The position numbers and the translations under genes are program-made. Shown piece by piece: positions 59,810-64,000 of a stretch of DNA of 64,000 nt (its first letter is position 1; each line of letters begins with the position of its first letter). This stretch comes from Trema orientale (Eukaryota > Streptophyta > Magnoliopsida > Rosales > Cannabaceae), in the NCBI GenBank assembly GCA_002914845.1, contig JXTC01000155.1:297136-361135 (forward strand), written 5' to 3'. Below the pieces are notes generated by a model, which saw only the letters and a program-made list of their open reading frames with translations, was not told where the DNA came from and did no database searches.

Positions 59810-61140
59810 TTAGGGGGGGGGGGGAAAAGGAGGGGGCTTCTTACAAAATTCCAGGCCCAAAGTAACAAAAATTGAAAAATCCCGGATGGGCTTTTCTGAA
59901 AAATCCTAGATTGATTTAAAACAATATCACTTTTTAAAAGTATTATTAAAAAAATAACACTTTTAAAAAATATTTAGAAAAATACTATTTTTCTTTAAAT
60001 TTGGTATTTTCAATGGTACTCGAGGTAACCAGTTAAGTTACTTAGAGTAACCAATCCAGTTACTTGAAATAACTATTTAAGTTATCTCAAGAAACTCGAC
60101 TAGCTACCTTAAGTGTCTCATCAATTAATAAAAAGTGGTATTTTTTTAAATACTTTTAAAAGATGTATTTTTATAATTAAATCCGAGATTTTTCATAACA
60201 ATTTCAAATTCTAGGATTTTTCAATTTTTTTGAAAAATTATAATAAAAAATCAAATTTTCTAAAAAAAAATTGAAAAATACGGTGGCCTATGTTCTTTTA
60301 GGTCTGGTACAGTTTTTATTGAAAAATATCATTTTTTAAAATAGTAACTAGTAACCAGTAACCAGTAACCAGTAAGGTATTTATAACTGGTATATAATTA
60401 GTAACTAGTAACTAGTTTTCAGAAATCGTTAACTAGTAACCATTTTAAGAATGGTATTTTTCTAAAACAATTTGAAAAAGCGATATTTTTCTAATAAAAA
60501 CGTACGGAAATTGAAAAAAAAAAGAAAAAAGGAAAAAAAACTAACCTCTGTATGTTTGTAATTCTTTTAGATTTTTATAGGTAAAAGCATTAGAAACCCC
60601 TAATTTTAAGGTGATAGATTTAGTATACCAAAGACCAATTAGTCATTGGGGAAAAAAAAAAAAAAACAGATTTTTAAGGTTCTTAAAAAAAACCGGGCTC
60701 AAAGTTTGAAAAATTGAAAGAATCCCGAATTGGCTAAACCTTTTGGAAAATTTCAGATTTATTTAGAAATATATCATTTTTCAAAGTACTTAGAAAAATA
60801 ACATTGTCCAAAAATATTTTGAAAATACCATGTTTTCTTCAAAATTAATATTTTTCAATAATACTCAAATTAGCCAATCGAATTACTTGGACGACCAATA
60901 CAATTGCTTGAGGTAATTAGACTCATTACCTCAAATAACTTGAACGATTAACCCAAATATCTTATCAGTTTGTGAAAAATGGTGCTTTTCTAATATTTTT
61001 GAAAGTAATATTTTCTAAATAAATCCAGAATTTTTCAAAAAAAAATTAAAATCATGGATTTTTTTTTCAATATTTTTTAAAATTTTTCCATATAAAATCA
61101 AACTTCCTCCAATTTTTTTTTTTTTTTTGGGTCTAAGAAA
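59810..61140. repeat. Two diverged ~450-bp direct repeats with an AGTAACC minisatellite
   Basis: Blocks at about 59850-60280 and 60690-61130 share the same succession of motifs: an AAATTGAAA block, TTTAGAAAAATA, a row of ACTTGAAATAACT-like words, and ATCCGAGATTTTTC. Between them, at 60345-60385, lies a short AGTAACC tandem repeat. Nothing codes for protein. It may be a nested or duplicated non-autonomous transposon. Confidence 0.55.
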
Positions 61141-61557
61141 TCTAGTTTAGTATCAACCTATTAGGTTTTATAGCCAAAGTTTTTTGTGTTGCTTTAGAGG
61201 TTCATATAAATTAAATTTAGACACATCTGACATAACTTAACCAACGCTGATACGCAATATTCGTCGGTGATCTTTAATATAACCCACAAGGAAGGATCAA
61301 CATTAATTTATCTTTTAAGAATGTAACAATTGATGTAATACTATGTTGACTTTAATTAGAAGTTAGAACATGTCCTATTATTAAATATATACTTTTTTAT
61401 TATGCCAACTACTACTACTGTTATAATATTCATCATATTATCACATAGAAGTTGATGACAACCCCAGAAAGCGCCAGATAGAACATTTTCTTGACTTTTT
61501 GTAAGGGTCGGGTTTTTGTATATTTGTGTATACCAAAAGAAAAAAAATAATTTAGAA

Positions 61558-61735
61558 GGTATTTTTTTTAGTCATTAGATCATTATCTAAAAAGTACCAT
61601 GATTTGATTAATTTTAAAAAATAATAATAATAAATACACATTATTTGATATTCTTTCTCTTTCTGCCTTTTACTATGAACACACTTGAGTGATCAATTTT
61701 AATTAGGCAAAATAATACTTATAGATAGGTATAAT
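61558..61735. mobile_element. MITE family member, copy 2
   Basis: Starts GGTATTTTTTTTAGTC and ends CTTATAGATAGGTATAATAA. It is directly followed by copy 3. Confidence 0.6.
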
Positions 61736-61750
61736 AAATACACAATATTT

Positions 61751-61965
61751 ATAGATTTTTTTTAGCAGTTGGATCATTATATAATGGCTACCATGATTTG
61801 AGTAGTTAGAAAAAAATATAATAATAATAAATACATATTATTTAATATTTTTCTCTCTCTACTTTTTATCATGAAAAGACATGTGTGCATGATATTTTAA
61901 TTGGTCAAAACAATACTTATAGATAGGTAAAAAAAAAAAATACCTACTAGATTGGTGCCCTAATT
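61751..61965. mobile_element. MITE family member, copy 3
   Basis: Same layout as copies 1 and 2, ending AAAAATACCTACTAGATTGG. Tandem placement next to copy 2 suggests a local duplication or a nested insertion. Confidence 0.6.
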
Positions 61966-63049
61966 TAAAATAGAATAATTTTATTCCATTCCACGATTAA
62001 AAAGAAAAACTCATTTCTAGAATTAGAATGGAAATATGTGAAATTCCACATATAAATTAGAATAAGAATGGAAGTAGCTGAGATTGACTTTTTATTGCAA
62101 TTAATTTTCAACTTATTCAAGTATATTTATTAATGGAGTAAAAATAAGAGTACCCATTAAATATATATGTAGGTGCTTCTTAATAAGTATTTTAATTTGA
62201 ATCGTTTGATTTTGATAAGAAGGCTATAATGAATTGCTTAATTATACAAAAAACAATCTATTAAATTTAGTGCTTCTATAAAAATAGGTCATTTACTGTT
62301 TTATACGATGGGAAACCTATTTGTTACCTACTGAGTTGTATTGTTTTTCAATTATACTCCACTAATTAGTTGATTCCTAGCAACTCAGTCTCATTCTATT
62401 TGCTCATTAAAATTCGACTTTAAAATCAAAATTTACTATGTAATGTGTAATCATTTCAAATTAAAGGTAATTTTAAAAAAATAAACATTAAAATTAAGTT
62501 GACATGATTATACATGATAATATAAAACCAAAGTTAATTAAAAAAATTAAAATTATTGTTATAATGCGTTATGATTTCAAATTAAAATAATTGAAATTAA
62601 AAAATCAAAATTGACATGCATGGTAATACATAGTAAGTTTATTATTTTTAGGGAACGTAATAATTACACATTAAAGGTAATAAAAAATTGAAATTTAAAA
62701 TCTAATATAGTAATTCATAATTATTTGAGATAAACAGTGGTTTCTGAAATAAACTTCAAAACTAAAATTAAAAAAATGGTTGAAACAAATTTATAGAAAA
62801 GTGTGTGCGTGTATGAGTAGTGTGTTATATTAAGATCACTCTCAGTATAGGGTTAATAATAATAATAACCCCTGAATTATACCTATTGTACTACTTTGGT
62901 TCTCAAACTTTCAACTTATACAGTAATGACCTTTGAATTATGCAATTGTTTCTGCAATGATCCCTTTGTCACAAGTTATTAGTTTTTTAACAGAAAATAG
63001 TCTTGAACAAATCGTATAATTAGGCATTATTAATTTTTATGAATCAAAA
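61966..63049. other. AT-rich intergenic DNA
   Basis: No gene is recognised. From about 62865 the sequence (ACCCCTGAATTATACC and following) resembles one end of a Mutator-like element of the type at 25.5 kb, apparently interrupted by the SINE. Confidence 0.3.
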
Positions 63050-63064
63050 TCTTATTCTCAGCCA

Positions 63065-63385
63065 CCACCGAGCGAGTGGCCTAGTGGTGGTCATTGTTTC
63101 CCGGGGGCATGAGGTCCCGGGTTCGAACTGGGTGACCCCCTCCGGGGGGTCTTAAATGTGAGGGTACCTACCTGCCAGCCCATGCCCGGTCCTCTAACCC
63201 CGGGTGCCGTTACCACTAGTTGCTCGGTTGGGGTTCAGGTGACTCACTCCACCATCCGGTGGTGGCGACCCGGCCGATAGGGTCTTGGGGAACATTCCTG
63301 AGCAGGGTTGGAGCTCCTATGGTCACGCCCAGGGAGGGTTGCCACGCTGGTCGCCCCCTCCTCCCCTTTTCGTTATCAAAAAAAA
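63065..63385 (+). mobile_element. tRNA-derived SINE
   Basis: A GC-rich insert in AT-rich DNA. It carries pol III promoter boxes near its start: an A box TGGCCTAGTGGT at about 63077 and a B box GGTTCGAACTG at about 63120. It ends in an A run and is flanked by 15-bp direct repeats, TCTTATTCTCAGCCA (63050-63064) and TCTCATTCTCAGCCA (63386-63400), with one mismatch. Length is about 320 bp. The tRNA-like head, A tail and long target duplication are all typical of SINEs moved by LINE machinery. It is not a functional tRNA gene. Confidence 0.88.
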
Positions 63386-63400
63386 TCTCATTCTCAGCCA

Positions 63401-63820
63401 TAATTACCAAATTATATACGCTTTGTACATGATTCATTTATGTTAAAAATTAACATTTTGTAGAGGAAAAACAGTTATATTGCTGTAGTAATTGCGTAAG
63501 TCTTGGTATTTTACAATATAAGTTGAAAATTCTTATTTTTTCTGATGTTTTTAATTTAATTTCTTTTAATATGAATTAGATATATTTTTTGGCCATAATA
63601 TGGGATCGTGAGTTTAAATTTTTTTTATGAGGAATTAAAATTAATGAAAGTTAGAATAATAGAAGAATTTTAATGGAGTTTGATTAAAAAAATAAATAAG
63701 AACTAAAAACTAAAATAAGAACTAGTTTAAGTTTCTCGTTTTTTTTCTGTTTCTAGAATTTGTCTATTTTCTTAGTTGTGTTTAATTGCTTATCTATAAA
63801 TAGGTCATCTACGTAATGGT
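63401..63820. other. AT-rich intergenic DNA
   Basis: No gene or element is recognised between the SINE and the CACTA end. Confidence 0.35.
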
Positions 63821-64000
63821 CACTACAAAAAAAGATAGACTTAACGGCTGGAATTAAGGACCGCCGTTAAACTAGACTGGAAGCACTTTCTCAGCAATTT
63901 TGGTCCAACCGTTGAGAAAGGCTGAGTTTTTTAAAAACTTTTTCTCGGCGATTGGAGCAGAACCGCCGAGAACATTATTAAAAAAGTAGAACCGCCGTTA
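63821..64000 (+). mobile_element. CACTA (EnSpm) transposon, left end, runs off the window
   Basis: Starts CACTACAAAAAAAGATAG, the canonical CACTA terminus, preceded by GGT as the possible 3-bp target duplication. Subterminal repeats ACCGCCGTTAA, ACCGCCGAGAA and ACCGTTGAGAA follow within 180 bases. Motifs differ from those of the remnant at 18-21 kb, so it is a different family. The rest of the element lies outside the window. Confidence 0.75.

Noticed and set aside
63065-63150. A tRNA gene, suggested by A- and B-box-like sequences
   Set aside because: No cloverleaf can be completed; the boxes belong to a 320-bp SINE with an A tail and target duplications.

Overview
The window is nuclear DNA of a flowering plant, almost certainly a eudicot. 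It is strongly AT-rich, its genes have GT-AG introns, and it is crowded with plant transposons: Ty1/copia retroelements, a Helitron with an RPA-like gene, CACTA ends, MITEs and a tRNA-derived SINE. The species cannot be fixed from sequence alone.

Five intact host genes stand out, and they belong to two families. Three plus-strand genes encode short secreted BURP-domain proteins: BURP-A at 13.2-14.4 kb, BURP-B at 45.1-46.2 kb and BURP-C at 55.5-56.5 kb. Two minus-strand genes encode secreted Organ-specific/DUF2775 proteins: precursor-1 at 3.0-3.8 kb and precursor-2 at 48.7-49.5 kb. All five share one plan: a 15-19 codon signal-peptide exon, one phase-0 intron, and a second exon with the rest of the protein. 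The DUF2775 proteins carry short Tyr-ended motifs (three xSTAY/xATAY units in one, a single NVIIY in the other). The BURP proteins keep all four CH motifs but carry no peptide repeats of their own. My main reading is that this is a candidate split-BURP ribosomal-peptide locus: separate copper-dependent BURP cyclases act in the secretory pathway on Tyr-ended core peptides from the neighbouring DUF2775 precursors, as proposed for cyclopeptide alkaloids and arabipeptin-type plant cyclopeptides. This is inference from family content and clustering, not proof.

Between the genes, from left to right: unclassified repeat-like DNA (0-1.2 kb); a small MITE (2.3 kb); precursor-1; a Tourist-like MITE (5.4-5.8 kb); a young, whole-looking Ty1/copia element on the minus strand (6995-11896); BURP-A; a terminal-inverted-repeat element packed with TCGA palindromes (14.8-15.6 kb); a 1.1-kb direct duplication (15.8-17.0 and 21.0-22.1 kb) enclosing CACTA remnants; LTR-like debris and a Mutator-like element with a 9-bp target duplication (23-26 kb); a decayed autonomous Helitron on the minus strand (about 26.1-33.7 kb); a near-perfect 176-bp palindrome (34.75-34.93 kb); LTR-like and copia integrase debris (35.1-37.1 kb); an old broken Ty1/copia element with 1-kb LTRs (37275-44145); BURP-B; a Tourist-like MITE; precursor-2; about 4 kb with no recognised gene; another inverted-repeat element (54.1-55.2 kb); BURP-C; and finally 7.5 kb of repeats, a SINE with target duplications (63.07-63.39 kb) and the start of a CACTA element that runs off the window at 63821.
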